This document shows, piece by piece, positions 21,947-35,079 of a DNA stretch of 64,000 nucleotides. The notes below the pieces were generated by a model that saw only the letters and a program-made list of their open reading frames with translations, ran no database searches and had not been told where the DNA came from. Source of the DNA: Isoetes taiwanensis (lineage: Eukaryota > Streptophyta > Lycopodiopsida > Isoetales > Isoetaceae); contig JAJEKV010000018.1 in NCBI GenBank assembly GCA_021234155.1, positions 15,012,925 to 15,076,924 on the forward strand, in the 5' to 3' direction. The translations under genes and the position numbers were made by a program. Position 1 is the stretch's first letter. Each line of letters starts with the position of its first letter.

Positions 21947-23907
21947 TGTTGACCCTCAACCTGGCTTTAAAGGTCAACCACAAAGAGCCAACTTGAGCTA
22001 CACTCAAATTGGGGTTAGAACCTCCAGATCACTTAAGGTGATCAATCTGTACAAGATAAATCCAGAGGAAAGTTCAAAAAACTCGATTTTCATACTTTTC
22101 CCATTTCTAAGAAATGGGGTCTTTACTCAAATTGATGTAGTGATCAAGAATGGATTGATTTTCTGAGTCAGATGCTTCATATTAGCACAAATAAGTTATG
22201 AGAATCCAATGGTGAAGTCCTTGACCAAGTCAAACTAAAATTCTGAGAGATATTTGATTTCAAAGTGAGGTAAAAACTTGGTCAATATAGGTCAAACTGT
22301 GAAACAGTGATCAGAAAAAGAGATTTGGAATTACTGAGCATATTTTTGAGAAATTTCAAAGCAATTGTATCACAAGGGTGATGAGAAATGGAGACATGCA
22401 GTCAAAGTTCCATTTGGAGATCTGGAAGTATTTTTTGCAATTGGATTTGGCAAAAATATAGTCAAGAATAGTCAAAACAGAATGTTGATTTTTCTAACTC
22501 AAGCTATGTATGACATTTTTTGGTTTTTTCAAAGCCTATAGTTCCCAAATGACTCAAGGATGGATGGCAAGTAAGCCAATAACACTTTGGGACACTCGAG
22601 AATTTACTGTATAATATTTTGAGACAAGAAATTGCTAGGAAGGATATCAGAAGCAGATTTGTCAACTTGGCAGTCAATTTTCATTGATATAAAGATAAGT
22701 AGATCACAATAACAATAGATAATGATGTTTCAGGACTTCAAATACTGTAAAATATCAATCATAGGTCATAGAATAATTTTAGAAGATAATATCAATCAGA
22801 TCTTTGCAAATCTAATCGAGGAGTGCACAGGGACTTCAAGAACTCTTCAGATCATGCTAAGCATTGGTCAATGTCGAATTTGAGCGCGTCTGGGCCTTCA
22901 AAAGTTTTCTGTCAACGACTCCCCAGTATATAGGTTTAGATTTAATGGTTCCGGCATCCCAGGACTTAATTTTAGGCTTAATGTGCTGCTTAGGAGCGGG
23001 AATCCAATAATAGATGGTTTTTAAAGCTTAAGGATCCCATTCCGGCGTGATTCAAGATGATTTCCAATTTTAGGTTTTGAACAGTAGTATTTTCGAAGAA
23101 ATGCGCGATACGGTGGCCGTATTTTCCATGGTATAAACCTGGAATATGCTGTATTTTGCAATTTTAGAAATCTTGGCTATGGTTTTAGGATGTTCCCCAT
23201 AAAATAGTTAAAGGATTTTGATCATTTGGGAAATGGGGAGACCTTCACAAGCTAGTAGAAAATCTTGATGCCTTTGGGGCATGCTAGGTTCAAGCACCAT
23301 GGCTAGAATATTCCATGGACACACGTGTGACATGGGTACTTATGGCACAATGGTAAGTGAGACATGGGGGTATAGAAGATTGCAGACGAGAAGTTAGGCT
23401 AGGGGTATTGCAAGAGTATGAAAGACAATGGAAAGGACATCTCAAGGGGGAATAAGGTGCGTTAGGAAAAAAGGATTAAGCAAAGTATGGTATGCAAAGG
23501 TAAGCAAAAGAGAATATAGGTATGGGGGGAATAAGGGAAAATGACTAGGAAAACTTCAAAGGGGTAAGAATAGGATATGAATATGGAAATGGATAAAAAT
23601 GGCTAAGGGGTGGAACCAAGTACCATGGGGTCTTCCAAACTTTAACTTCCAATCCTCAAAAAAACATCTTCCAATCTTCTTAACCCAGAATCTTATAAAG
23701 CATATCTTTGACTAACTTTGACCTCAAATGAAGTACCTCCCATGGAAGTTGACCTTGAATATTTGTGTTGACCTTGAAGATAGATATTTTTTGACCTCCA
23801 CATCAATGTTGACTACCAAGCTCTTCTTTGATTTAGTCTCCCAAAATGACTTGACCTAACTTCAATGCATAAACCAACAATTAGTATGTTGCCCTTTGGA
23901 GGCAACA
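21947..23907 (-). mobile_element. Solo LTR of the Gypsy family, 1,961 bp, target duplication GGGCT
   Basis: On the minus strand it starts TGTTGCCTCCAAAGGGCAAC and ends GGTTGAGGGTCAACA, giving canonical TG...CA ends. GGGCT lies on both sides (21942-21946 and 23908-23912). It matches the Gypsy LTR halves at 4068-5113 and 11250-11900. No internal retroelement sequence remains, so it arose by LTR-LTR recombination. The empty site is preserved in PPR unit A at 17823. Confidence 0.92.
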
Positions 23908-24470
23908 GGGCTACAATTATTGTAGGTTATGCTCAACATAGTGAGAACCATCTTGTTTTTGTATATTTTTGTATATTTACCAATTATTGCAGGTTATGCT
24001 CAAGATGGTGATAATGATCTTGTAATGCCAAATGTGGAAGCTTGGAGGGGTTATCCAAATTTCTGCAAGCCTGCCATCTCAAGACGTCATATGCATAATT
24101 TCATGATATGTTGAGTGTGGTAAATGCCTTCTTTGCCTTTAAGTTCTGTAGGAGACTGTATAAAGCCAGATAGAATTATATGCATGAACATCTGAAAGCA
24201 TATGGGAGTATCGATGGAAAACACAATCATAAGCATTGGCGATGTAGGGTAGCTATTTAAGATGAAGCGTAGTGGAATTAAGCCAGATAGTATAGCTTTC
24301 ACTGGTATCTTAACTGCATGTAGTCTGACGCATTCCGGGGTCACACATGCAATCCTCTTCTTCATAGCTTTTACCTTCGTTTAGCTATTTAGGGTTCTTT
24401 TACTTCTGGTTCAGTTTTCTTCCCTCTTAAAACATTGTCATTCTTAATTTGATTGAATGCATGATGGTTT
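23908..24470 (+). pseudogene. PPR pseudogene unit C, right part
   Basis: After the solo LTR the PPR frame continues with repeated AATTATTGCAGGTTATGCTC words. MKRSGIKPDSIAFTGILTAC near 24260-24320 is a clear PPR motif with the usual GIKPD and F-TGIL-AC residues. Stops and frameshifts prevent a full protein. From 24350 the TTCTTCATAG and TTTAGCTATTTAGGG words of units A and B recur. Confidence 0.75.
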
Positions 24471-25460
24471 CAACAAAATACTTGTGGAGTTCCATTTCTG
24501 CATGATCGATCTTAAATGGAGGAATCCATGTCGTATCCTAGACACTTGTCATTGTATTACATTTTGGCACAAGAAGTCTCATCCATTGTGTTTTCTCTGG
24601 ACTTTTCTTAATCAATATCATTTATGAGGTTAGCAATCTCATCTTCTTACTCTGGCCATATAGCTTGTTTATGGTAAAGGTTCAAACTTGTGTTCTTATA
24701 TAAACTGCTATTGGTTGGTTTTCATAGTGACTTATTTCAGCAGTTACCTTCTGCATTACTAAACATTGAAAGAGGAGGAGGTCAGCTTGGAAGATTCTTT
24801 CCTGCAAGATTCAAAGCATAGCATTGATGATTCTCATTGCCTTGTTCTTCCTTTTTTCAGAGCATGTGTACATTCAGGGTAAAATCTACATTCCAAGCTG
24901 TTCATTTAGTAGCATCATATAATGCCTGAAGGTGACTATTCTTATCAAGTTTTGCCAAGTGTCCTCCTGTCCTCCTGATAACAAGAAAATATAGGAGTAC
25001 AACTATATGTGCATGACACATGCACCTTCTTTTTCACCTATAATGCGTCTAATTTTCAATCATGGTGCATGGTATACGTTTTATTGAGCATGTTATAGCA
25101 TGGATTTAAGCTTCCGATGATGGTTATTATCTGAAAATAATTATAGATGGTAAGATGCTATGGTTTTGATTCGTTCAGCTGAAGCGCTTTTGTGTGCCAT
25201 AAAATAGTGGTTGCTGCTTATCTGCTTATTAGTGGTGCATGTGGAATCAGAATTTAAAGCATCTTCTGCTATGCATGCAGAATATTTTCAAGCCAAAAAA
25301 GCATGCATGCACAAGATGTAATAAAGAGCCCAATCCTCCAACTGCAACTAGAGAATGGAAAAATTTCCCTTGACACTTCACTAGCGTGCAAAAGTGAAAA
25401 AGCCTTTGATAACAAACATTTGCTCAATGAAGATATTCTTTTGCCTTGTTTTGGAAAGAG
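24471..25460. other. Unassigned flank of the Copia insertion
   Basis: A frame at 25303-25460 (FDNKHLLNEDILLPCFGK) runs up to the Copia insertion point. Past the element at 37514 a PPR-like fragment MHIHEDAQTLCKGIKCNVDL continues in another frame. The Copia element may thus sit in another PPR remnant, but this is weak. Confidence 0.3.
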
Positions 25461-26018
25461 TGTTAGAAAATATAGGGTTCATTACATATGTCAGTTAAAG
25501 GGTAGTTGCAGAACAACATGATCATTATAATCATCAGAGCTACAAACAAGAAGACAGTTGCAGAACTTCTTTTAGGGTTGATTTAAAGTTCAAAGGTTCT
25601 AAAGGAAGCAAACATTAAGTTTATATGTTAAATTAATTTCAATGGTCGGGGTCGTGAAAAACAATTTATGCATGTGAAATATTGACGAGAGCAAAACCGA
25701 AAAATAGCAAGGCTAGAGAATCCGGCTTGCCGAGCTCATTGATTTGTGCCTGCACCGACGGATCGATTGGATAAATACAGAGCAGAGAATATCGAAATAT
25801 ATACAAAAGATCCGGGTTGAATCGGCTGGAGATGAAGACCTCTAAGTGTTTGGATTTGATCGAATTATGAATGAAACTTGAGTTCATTTTGTGGTTTAAA
25901 CAATATCACTTTTTTTGCATTCCTATAACTATTGGTTGTGCATCAATAATTGTGTTTATTCTAGCTTGGTTAATACTTGAAGCTAGATTGTTGCTTGTAA
26001 AGGACTAAATATTCAACA
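25461..26018 (+). repeat. Copia 5' LTR
   Basis: The 558-bp repeat has TG...CA ends and is homologous to 29181-29640 plus 37397-37508. It is complete, so it serves as the reference for locating the insertion in the 3' LTR. Confidence 0.93.
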
Positions 26019-26020
26019 TT

Positions 26021-26040
26021 TGGTAACAGAGCAGATTATA
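26021..26040 (+). promoter_or_regulatory. Copia primer-binding site
   Basis: TGGTAACAGAGC begins two bases after the LTR. It matches the plant initiator-methionine tRNA primer site (TGGTATCAGAGC) with one mismatch and would prime minus-strand cDNA synthesis. Confidence 0.85.
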
Positions 26041-26054
26041 TTTGACATTAAATC

Positions 26055-26858
26055 ATGTCAAGTCGTTTTGGAGCAAGCCTCTTGAGTACTGTAGAGGTGT
26101 ACAAAGGAGGACCTGGATTTCAGGTGTGGAAGAATGCTATTAAGCATATTTTGGAAGTAGAAGAGCTATGGGATCTAGTTGATCCATTAGGAGCAGGAAG
26201 TGCTCAGTCTGGTGCAGACAATGTCACACCAACAAGGTCAGTAATTGGTGGATCTTCAAACACTCAAAGCTATGTTGTAGCTGCAGGATCTGGAGGTACA
26301 AATTCTGGAGCAACTTCTGGAACAGTGAGCAGTGGTGGAGGAAGATCATTTTATGCAAGGTCAAAGGAAGCTCAAGGCATTATTACCTACAAGGTTAGTG
26401 CTACAATAAGGTTAAAACTTAGAAATAAAAGTGCTAGAGAAATGTGGATGTTCTTGCTTAAACACTATGAAGAGAAAAGCGCCTCTCAGATTGATCTTCT
26501 GGAAAATGAGTTAAGGAAGCTAAAGTTGAAAGAAGAAAATGATGTCTCAGAATTCTTTAATAGCTTTGATAACATTGTAGCAGACCTAAGTGGTGCATGA
26601 GTAAACCTAATAGAAAGATACCAAGTTTTGGCCATTGCTAGGTCTGTTAGCGAAAATGAGCAGCTTGCTATGTTCATTAGAAACATGGCAAAAACTAGGG
26701 AGGAGGCAGACAATATTATAAGGACTGAGGCAGAACAAAAGAAAATGCTCAAAGGAGATGATGATGAGTCTGCAGAAATCCTCTTTGTTGGGATGAGTGT
26801 GCAGAAATCCTCTTTGTTGGGAAAAGGAATACCCACAGGCCTCAGACCTTTCAGTTAA
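26055..26858 (+). pseudogene. Copia gag
   Basis: The frame opens at ATG 26055 (MSSRFGASLLSTVEVYKGGP) and reads FQVWKNAIKHILEVEELWDL. It continues past a TGA at 26598 to VLAIARSVSENEQL and ends at 26858. This is the Copia gag fold region (UBN2-like). A Gly/Ser-rich insert lies at about residues 55-100. The zinc knuckle, protease and integrase that should follow are missing. Confidence 0.8.
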
Positions 26859-27718
26859 GGGTCAAACCCCACGCTTGCCCATTACGCCAAGTAAATGGGC
26901 TTGCCCTAACAAGCTCGTGGGGATTTAACCTCTTCATCCCTCATTTCCAACATGTCCTATATCTAGTGCATATTCTTCAAATGAAGAATCACAATCTCTC
27001 GTTAGCTTGTGTCACTACAATTATGACCCTTGGGCATCATATGCAAAATTATCATCTTCTAAAAATATGCAAATACTAGAAATGTGTGCCTGATGATGCG
27101 GTGCATTAGTCATAGGCATGTGGAATAGATGGAAAGTACCCTTGCTAATCGCTGGCCCCGAGACCTCTACCCCATACACCAGTACTGGTTCCACGAGTGC
27201 TCGGAACAAGTGTGCTTTGCGTGCCCACTCGCAGAGATCTATTCTGCGACAGCTATTGTGCATTGTATACAGGGCTTTCCATCCCGCGCTGACCCTTCTT
27301 TCTACACACCGTTATCCCATAGCATGTTAGCAGAGAAATCGATTCCCAGATACTTAAAGGTCCTTACAACTTCCATCCTTTGTCCTCTGTAATAGAAGTC
27401 TGGGATATCATGCTGCGCAGACAGGATTGGCAACAGTTTGGTTTTCTGCCGGTTGATTGTCATTCCTGCTATGCCACAGAATTGACTGAGAGCATCCAAA
27501 TGTTCCTACATACTCCTGGCTGTATGGGATAATAAGCCCAGATCATCTGCATAGAGCAACTGTTTTACTGTATATGCCTCTGGCAACTGCGGGCCACCAC
27601 CTCCATGTTCTTGCATCCAGGTCTCCAACTTGTCAATATAGAGTCCAAAAAGCGTTGGAGATAACGGGCATCCCTGTTTAACACCTATGGTGATGTTCAC
27701 CCGGTGGTCTGATGCAGG
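26859..27718 (-). mobile_element. LINE reverse transcriptase fragment replacing the Copia integrase region
   Basis: The minus strand encodes NITIGVKQGCPLSPTLFGLY, QLLYADDLGLL (the catalytic Y-x-D-D block, about 27560), then MTINRQKTKLL and VRTFKYLGIDFS, in two frames (27721-27506 and 27499-27302), then a degenerate C-terminal stretch to about 27100. This is the palm and thumb of a LINE RT. The junction with Copia RT is at 27718/27719. The part at 26859-27100 is unassigned and contains GGGTCAAACCCC near 26867, which resembles a tRNA B box. Confidence 0.8.
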
Positions 27719-29100
27719 CAAAGTGGCATATATTCCGTATCAAAACCAATGTTGATGGGAGTCAAAAATTTAAAGCTAGGCTTGTGGCTCAAGGGTACAC
27801 TCAAAAGAAAGGCAAAGATTATGACGAGACATATTCACCAATTGTAAAACTTACAAGCATTAGAGTGTTGCTAACCTTGGGAACAACCTTGAACCTAGAA
27901 TTACATCATATGGATGTTAAAACAACTTTTTTGAATGCTAAGTTGGATGAAGATGTTTACATGAAACAACCCCCCAGGGTATGAAGTTGGAAAAGACATG
28001 GTTTGGAAGTTGAACAAAACAGTATATGGCCTGAAACAAGCTCCCAGAGAATGGTATTTTTGTATGGATAACTTTCTCAGAGAACAAGGATTTGAAAAAC
28101 TCAAAAATGATGGAAATCTTTATAGGTATTCAGTTGGGAAAAAATTCTACATTATTGCTCTCTATGTAGATGATTGCATAATGGCAGCAAATTGTGGCAA
28201 AATTCTGTTTCAGTGCAAACAAACTCTCAAAAACAGATTTCACATGACTGATCTTGGTGAATTACATCAGTTCTTGAGAATAGAAGTAACAAGAGATAGA
28301 AAGAATAATATATTACATCTTAAACAAAGCAAGCATATTGACAATATGCTAAGAGGGTTTAATATGGCTGAAGCCAATCCAGTGAAAACACCAATTGTTC
28401 CAGGGCACAAATTGACTGCAGACATTGCCATGAGTGAAGATGAAATAACTGAAATGGAAGGGGTGCCATATACGGCCTTGGTTGGGTGCCTGCTATATTT
28501 GTGAAATAATACACGCCCTGATATAGCCTATGATGTGAACATTCTTAGTAGAAGATGCCATAATCCCAGTAAAGCTCATTGGTTGGCAGGAAAAAAGACA
28601 CTAAGGTATCTGAAAGGGAATAGAGACTGTGGAATAACTTATGACTCACAAAACTTAAAGCTTGGAACATATAGTGATGCTGATTGGGCAGGGGATATGA
28701 GTATGAGGAGATCAACTTCAGGGTATGTTATTTTCTTAGTTGGAGGTCCAATCACATGGAGGACAAAAAGCAAAGTGCAGTGGCCATGTCTTCTGCAGAA
28801 GCAAAATATGCTGCATCTTCCTTAGTGGCAAAGGAAATAGTATGGTTAAGGAGATTATTAGATGAGTTGGGATGCATACAGAATGATCCTACAAACATTT
28901 ATACTGATAGCCAAAGTTGTATGGCTATTGTCAAAAACCCAGTTGATCATGAAAGAAAGAACTAAGCACATTGAGCTCAACATGCATTTTATCAGAGACT
29001 TGGCTGCAAAAAAAGCTTATACAAATGGTATATGTGAGTACAGTTAATCAAATTGCTGATGTGTTTACTAAAGCACTCTCAGAAGCAAAATTCACACAGT
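27719..29100 (+). pseudogene. Copia reverse transcriptase and RNase H
   Basis: KWHIFRIKTNVDGS and FKARLVAQGYTQKKG open the Copia RT, followed by DYDETYSPIVKLTSIRVLL, HHMDVKTTFLNA (first Asp), VYGLKQAPREWY and LYVDDCIMAA (Y-x-D-D). RNase H follows with YSDADWAGD, STSGYVIFL, YTDSQSCMAIV and TKHIELNMHFIRD. A frameshift at about 27985, a TGA at 28502 and another frameshift near 28700 disable it. Confidence 0.9.
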
Positions 29101-29170
29101 TCAAGAACTGTTTAAATATTCAACAGGTGATGCCACCAGATATTTGAAGCAGATTGCGAACATATGTGAT

Positions 29171-29180
29171 GAAGGAGGAA
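29171..29180 (+). promoter_or_regulatory. Copia polypurine tract
   Basis: GAAGGAGGAA directly precedes the TGTTAG start of the 3' LTR. It is the expected RNase-H-resistant primer for plus-strand synthesis. Confidence 0.8.
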
Positions 29181-29640
29181 TGTTAGAAAATATAGGGTTC
29201 ATCACATATGTCAGTTAAAGGGCAGTTGCAGAACAATATGATCATTATGATCATCAGAGCTACAAACAAGAAGACAGTTGCAGAACTTCTTTTAGGGTTG
29301 ATTTAAAGTTCAAAGGTTCCAAAGGTTTATAAGGAAGCAAATATTAAGTTTATATATTATAAATTAATTTCAATGGTCGGGGTCGTGAAAAACAAGTTAT
29401 GCATGTGGGATATTGACGAGAGCAAAACTGAAAAATAGCAAGGCCAGAGAATCCGGCTTGCCGAGCTCATTGATTTGTGCGTGTATATCGACGGATCGAT
29501 TGGATAAATACAGAGCAAAGAAGATCGAAATATACACACAAGATCCGGGTTGAATCGGCTGGAGATGAAGACTTCTAAGTGTTTGGATTTGATCGAATTA
29601 TGAATGAAACTTTGAGTTCATTTTGTGGTTTAAACAATAT
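29181..29640 (+). repeat. Copia 3' LTR, left part
   Basis: This matches 25461-25909 of the 5' LTR up to TTTAAACAATAT. The match then jumps to 37397. A short 3' LTR-only addition occurs near 29320 (an extra TTTATA). Confidence 0.92.
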
Positions 29641-29917
29641 CCCATCGATCCGAGCCATCGGATCGCCATTCTGGGAAGGGACGAGCGCCTATATTAGGCC
29701 TTTTCCGTTTTGGCTCGGTTATCGGCGTCTTCTCACAGCAGTTCTTCTTCTCCTCTCATGGCTTCTCTTCTTCTATGCTCGTTGCTCTTCTTCTATTCTC
29801 GTTCCTTCCCTCCCTAGCTTTTCACCACATTTACAACCGATTCCCTCTAGCGATCAACACCCTCGTCATCCCATTCATCCTTAGCCTGTTATGCTTCTTC
29901 CTTGCCACCACCACCGT

Positions 29918-29995
29918 CTTTTTGCAGGTATGGGTCCTAAATTCCTTTTGACCCCACTGTTTTTGCAGGTATAGGTCCTCAATCCCTTTCGCCTT
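29918..29995 (+). repeat. Tandem TTTTTGCAGGTATGGGTCCT copies
   Basis: Two copies of a roughly 40-bp word (TTTTTGCAGGTAT, GGGTCCT, then TCCCTTT or TTCCTTT) lie next to each other near the left end of the T-rich element. Each has the look of adjoining splice acceptor and donor (CAG|GTAT). Confidence 0.7.
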
Positions 29996-31833
29996 ACATT
30001 TTCTCTGCTTAATCCGAAGTTTTTTTGGTTTGGCTCTATATATTTTCCTTAAGAATGAGGCACTTGCTCTTGGTTTTGTTGTATTTTTCTCTCTGCAAAT
30101 TCTGATTGCCTAGTCACGAAGCTATGGTTAATTCCGAGTTTTCATTGTATAGCTCCGTTCTCTTGCATGCAGATTGTTTTGTGGCTCTGTGAGTTTTTAG
30201 TATTAGAGGATTCTTGCTCCTTTTTGGCTTTTGGCTTGGGCCTTTTTTCTTCGCATGAGTGGATCTGATCTTGACGGCATTGCAGCAACCTCTTCCACGT
30301 TTTCGATTCTTCTGCAGTTAACCTTCAAATTGGGAACTATCTTGATTCATTTTCTGGAAGTTTTTCTCCCTTCTCGTCATTCCTGGGAGTCCTACTGGCG
30401 AATTGCTGAGTTCCTTCTTTTTACCTCCAAGTCGTCTTTCTTCTGATTCGTTTTGCCTCTTTTGTGGGTTTTGTTGCTAACCCATTTTGCAGTTCCATGC
30501 GAATAGAGGTGGAGCATGGGCTTTGATGATTGGCTGGGGGCATCCATTTTTTGCCCGGGATCTATGTTTCTCTCTCCTCCACCCAATTTCGGCAACAAAA
30601 TCTGTAACAGTTGTGGTAGCAACAAAATCACAACAGTTGTTGTAATCCGGTCTGCAAGAAATCCTGTTTCTCCATGCTTTTCCAGTTCTTCATGGAGGCG
30701 CTGTTGTTGTTTTCACTGTCTCCTGTGCTTTCGCTGCTGCCACAAGAGCTGACATCGGATCTGCTTGCCTGCATGTCAGGCCGGATTTACCAGGCTTCGT
30801 TTGCGGATTGGTAAGCATTTTAATAGTTAGATTGCAGCACAACTTTTCAGCTTTTAGTTTTTGCATGCAACGTCATTCAGCTTATTCTGTAACAATCAAC
30901 AATTGCTTGCTTGGGTTGCACCTGTTCATTTTCACAAGAGATGACTGAAATTCAGTGCTGCATTGGATTGAAATAAGTTTTTGCTGTAATGTAATTTAGA
31001 AGACCCTCTAAATGCCTCAGCTGCATACCAAATATTCTAGATGCTTCTATTTATTTTTTCTTCTCAGTATATGATGCTTGAATGCATGTACTGGCAAAAG
31101 CTTTTTTCTTGCGGTTAAAGCAAAGTATGTGTAGATTCACGAAATTCAAAGTACCCATTTATGCGCATATTCATAAATACTGTGTTGCAGCACCTACCAT
31201 TGTACCCTTGCTTGCATCGCAAACCTGATTTTTTTTTTTTTTTTTTTCTGGGTTCATGTCACTTAGGGCGCTTGTGGTGCTCTTTTATTTTCTTCGGTTC
31301 CTTCTCATTTGTGCTTTTGAGGTTGAACACATTACTACGCAACACTCCTCGTAAATACTCTTGGCGGGGTTTCTACCTTGGCATATACGAATAGACCTTG
31401 CGAATTTTCATTGTGCAAATGTGGTTTTAGCATGTTTCCTATTTGCTGCATTTGCTCCCATGTCCATTTTATTTCGTAATCCTTGGCATAATATTTTGGG
31501 GTTATTTGTTTCGATTCATCTTGTTACATATTCAATTTTGTCTGGACATGTGTCATTCCTGTTGGTTTGGAATTTCTTTAGGATGATGGGAGAGCATTGG
31601 CCTTTTGAACTTATGGGTGCATTTGTATGGGTTTAACTTGGTCATTAAAGTGTTTTTTTCCATAAGGTGTGTTTTTGCACGTGTATATTGCTTTTGGCAT
31701 AGGGGCGCATCTGGTCCGTGTGGCATATTATTCTACATGTATTGTCCTTTTCATCTCTGGCACCTTATGTTTTCGTCATTCTTGTTGTTTACCTTGATAT
31801 TATCCCTATGTTGCATTCCCGTGATCTATTTTG

Positions 31834-32240
31834 AATTTTTATGTTCGGCATCATTTGAATTTGCCTTTTTTCCTTGGTTTCCACGTTATGCTTATTATGC
31901 ACTATGAGGGTTGATTTTCTTTTTCATATTCTTGAACAACGTTCTCCCTTTTTTAGGCGTGACGAGCATTACAATGGTTGCATTTGCTTTTTCACGTTCT
32001 TGCCTCTATCATGTTTCCAGATGCTTCATGGTTGTTATCTTTTTTGCGTTATGGTTGACATGGTTGTTATCTTTTTTGCGTTATGGTTGACAATATGGTT
32101 TCGCTTTATGTTGGCATGTTTTTGCATTATATGCGTTTACATGGTTGTTTGACTTTTTATGTTCGGCATCATTTGAATTTGCTTTTTTCCTATATACGGT
32201 GTCTCAACCTAGTTTCCATGTTATGCTTATTATACGTTAT
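31834..32240 (+). repeat. Direct repeat, about 80 bp, two copies
   Basis: TTTTTATGTTCGGCATCATT, GAATTTGC, TTTTTTCCT and CCATGTTATGCTTATTAT recur in the same order at about 31834-31906 and 32152-32235. Confidence 0.8.
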
Positions 32241-33576
32241 TCGGGTGGTATTCTCTTCTACATTCTAGGTTTCCCATAGTTGTTGGGTTATTTTTTGCAC
32301 TTGTGGTTTATCTTGTTTTTGGATGCCGCGCACTCTTTAACAGTTGTCTGGGTTATTCCGGTTGATTTTCTTGTTTATGTTCTGGCCGCATTTTTACTTT
32401 ATTTTCTTTCTGTGGCCTATGTGTTGTTTCCTTAGGCTGTGCTGTTGTTTTTCTATTTTATATGTTGCATTCTCATGGTTTCATTCTTTTTATTGCCCCG
32501 AGATTTTTTCACCACATATCCCAGGTTGCACTTTGTCTTTTTATGTCCGTTGCCAGTTGTTAAAATATTGTTACCTGACTTGTGTATGCCATCTTAGTTA
32601 TTTTTAATATTGCTACATGGCTTGTGTTCCAAGTATTCCATATGTTGGGGGTGCTTGCGGTCATGTCGATGCTTATTATGGTAAGTTCCTTTGTAGTATT
32701 CTTTTTCGATATTGATTTTTGATGGTTCTTCTGAGTACTATGATGTGGTTTTGGGGATTATAGCATTGTTCATGTTGTTATTAGGGCGATCGTGTTTTAT
32801 GCTTTCTCTGGCCGTTGGGCTCTTGTCTGTGGTTGTTTTCTTGTTGATTTGTTCATTGGCTTGCATTCCTCTTTTCTGGTATTTATGCTTGGGCTTGAAA
32901 CATCACTTTGTTGTTTTTTTTTTGGGGACTTCTTTTTTTAGCTCGCTATCATTATGCATTGTGCTACCATTATACATCAAAATTTCTGTTTCTTATGTTT
33001 TTTCCTTCTACCCGTTGGGTAGTGCTTTTCTCCACCTCCTGGGTGATGCTATCCTCTCTTTTTTCATGAATTGTTGATTTTTTCTCATTTCTAATCGCTC
33101 ACATCCCTTTGAGTGCTTGTTGTTTTGCAGTTTGCCGCTTCACCATTATGCACATTCTTGTTCTCCTTAACCGCTCATGGGTGCCTTCTACGTGTTCCAC
33201 TTCTTCTCGCTCCTCCGCGGTTAGTTGGCGCTTCTCTTCGATCTCACCCTCGCTTCGTTAGCCGTGTCCGACTTCGACACCTCGAGGTTTTTGTTTTTGG
33301 GCTTATCGTTTTTGAAGTTACGCCTCATTTTTCCGTTTCCTTGTGCTCCGAAACTTTAGTTTCCGTTTCCTTCTCGACCTTTCTTTTGTGCGGTGCTGGT
33401 ATGTCTACATTCTCATCCTCAATCTCGTCCCTCGTTTGCCCAGGTATGTTTTTCCTATTGAGGCCTTTATTCATGGCTTTATGCATATGGTATTTGTCTT
33501 TTGCTTCACCACATATTTCTCCTATGCTACCCTGAACCAGACCTTAGTATTACACGTCATTTGTATATGTGCTATT

Positions 33577-33580
<4 letters not shown>

Positions 33581-33615
<35 letters not shown>
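33581..33615 (+). repeat. (T)35 homopolymer
   Basis: An uninterrupted run of T lies inside the T-rich element. A shorter T run is near 31231. Confidence 0.9.
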
Positions 33616-33616
<1 letters not shown>

Positions 33617-34254
33617 ATATGCCGCATATTGCATTTGGCACTTCCTTATACTCGTTCCATTTCTTCTTTTTGCCATAGATTTTGCACTTTGTCATGTTTT
33701 TGCATTTGCGAGCTCTTCTTGTACTTTACGTCTCATTGGATACTTACGCACATTCGTTTTTCTACACGTTGTTTTGCATGCTCATTCACATATTTCTATG
33801 GGTTTCTTCGCCTTGATCCGTCGAGTTGATTTTAGACCGCATTTCTTCTATGCATGTCCTCGATATCAATTTTTGCATCTGGACTTATGCCTGGTTTTCC
33901 ATTTCGGTGGGCATTTAATTGCAGTTTATCTTATCATTATACGTCATTTGGGTTTGATCCTTGGTTTTGGTACCCTTGACATTGATGTGGTTGACGTTGT
34001 TTTTGCGCTAATGTGGTGTTATTTTTGAGGCATTTCTCCTTGCCATAGATGGCTCCTCAGTCTTAGTTTAATTGCACTTTGATTTGTCCTTGGCTCGTCC
34101 ATTAGAGGAGGACCCTTTTTTGCACCTCCGGAGATGGCGTTGACTGCTCACCACCTTTATACATCGCATCTGAATGCATTGCTCCTTTATCACGATTGTA
34201 TGTTCCTTTTTACCTTTTTCGTTTTGGTTGCCCAGGTGCTTCATTTTTACGTAG

Positions 34255-34676
34255 CCTGATCTTATCAATTTTGTGTTTTTCCTATGGTTGTTTCCGATTT
34301 TTTCCTTTGCACTTGTGTTTTCTATCGGATGTTGATGTCGCTAGGAGATTTTGTAATGGGGCTTCTTGATTGGGTTGTGTATATCTTTTCATCTGTTCCT
34401 TTTTCCATTTTGGTTTTAGTTGCCATGGGGTTTCTTTATATGTCGCATGATCTTATAAATTTTATGTTTTCCCATGGTGGTTTCGGATTTTTTCTCTTTT
34501 GCAATTGTGTTTTTCTTTTGGATGTCGATGCAACTATTTATATGTCGCTTGATCTTATAAATTTTACGTTTTCCCATGGTGGTTTCGGATTTTTCTCTTT
34601 TGTAATTGTGTATTTCTCTTGGATGTCGATGCAACTAGGGGATTTTGTAATCGGGTTCTTAATTTGGTTGTGTATA
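34255..34676 (+). repeat. Direct repeat, about 100-135 bp, three copies
   Basis: TGATCTTATAAATTTT, CCCATGGTGGTTTCGGATTT and TGGATGTCGATGCAACT recur at about 34445-34533 and 34551-34640. A more diverged copy is at 34257-34345. Copies one and three both continue into GATTTTGTAAT and GGTTGTGTATATCTT. Confidence 0.85.
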
Positions 34677-35079
34677 TCTTCCTATGGTCTTCTCATGGGT
34701 GGTACCCTGTATTACCGTGGTTTCATTTCTTTTTATTCCCTGTATTGTGTGTTTGATGCTGCCACCTATGTCGTTTCCGATTTCTTGACGCCTTTGTGCT
34801 CGGTTGCACTTTGTCTGTTTTTACATTTATGCATTTTACACATTATGATGCGTGGTTTCTTCTTCTTCATCTTATTGCTTTGGTCCTTGATCATTATTCC
34901 GTCTCTGCGGCGTATTGTGTCTGCCCTATGCCCAGTGTATGCCGCTTCCACACTTTCCTAGGATAAGTTTTCTTCTTTATCTTATTCCTCCTTGGAGCCT
35001 TGTCTTGCTTCCGGCTGCATTTTTACCTTGTCTGCATTAACATGGTTTTCTTTTCTTCTCGTTGTTGTCCTTCTCGTTA

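Noticed and set aside
26867-26940. tRNA-like fold around GGGTCAAACCCC
   Set aside because: The A- and B-like boxes are nearly adjacent and no cloverleaf can be drawn with confidence.
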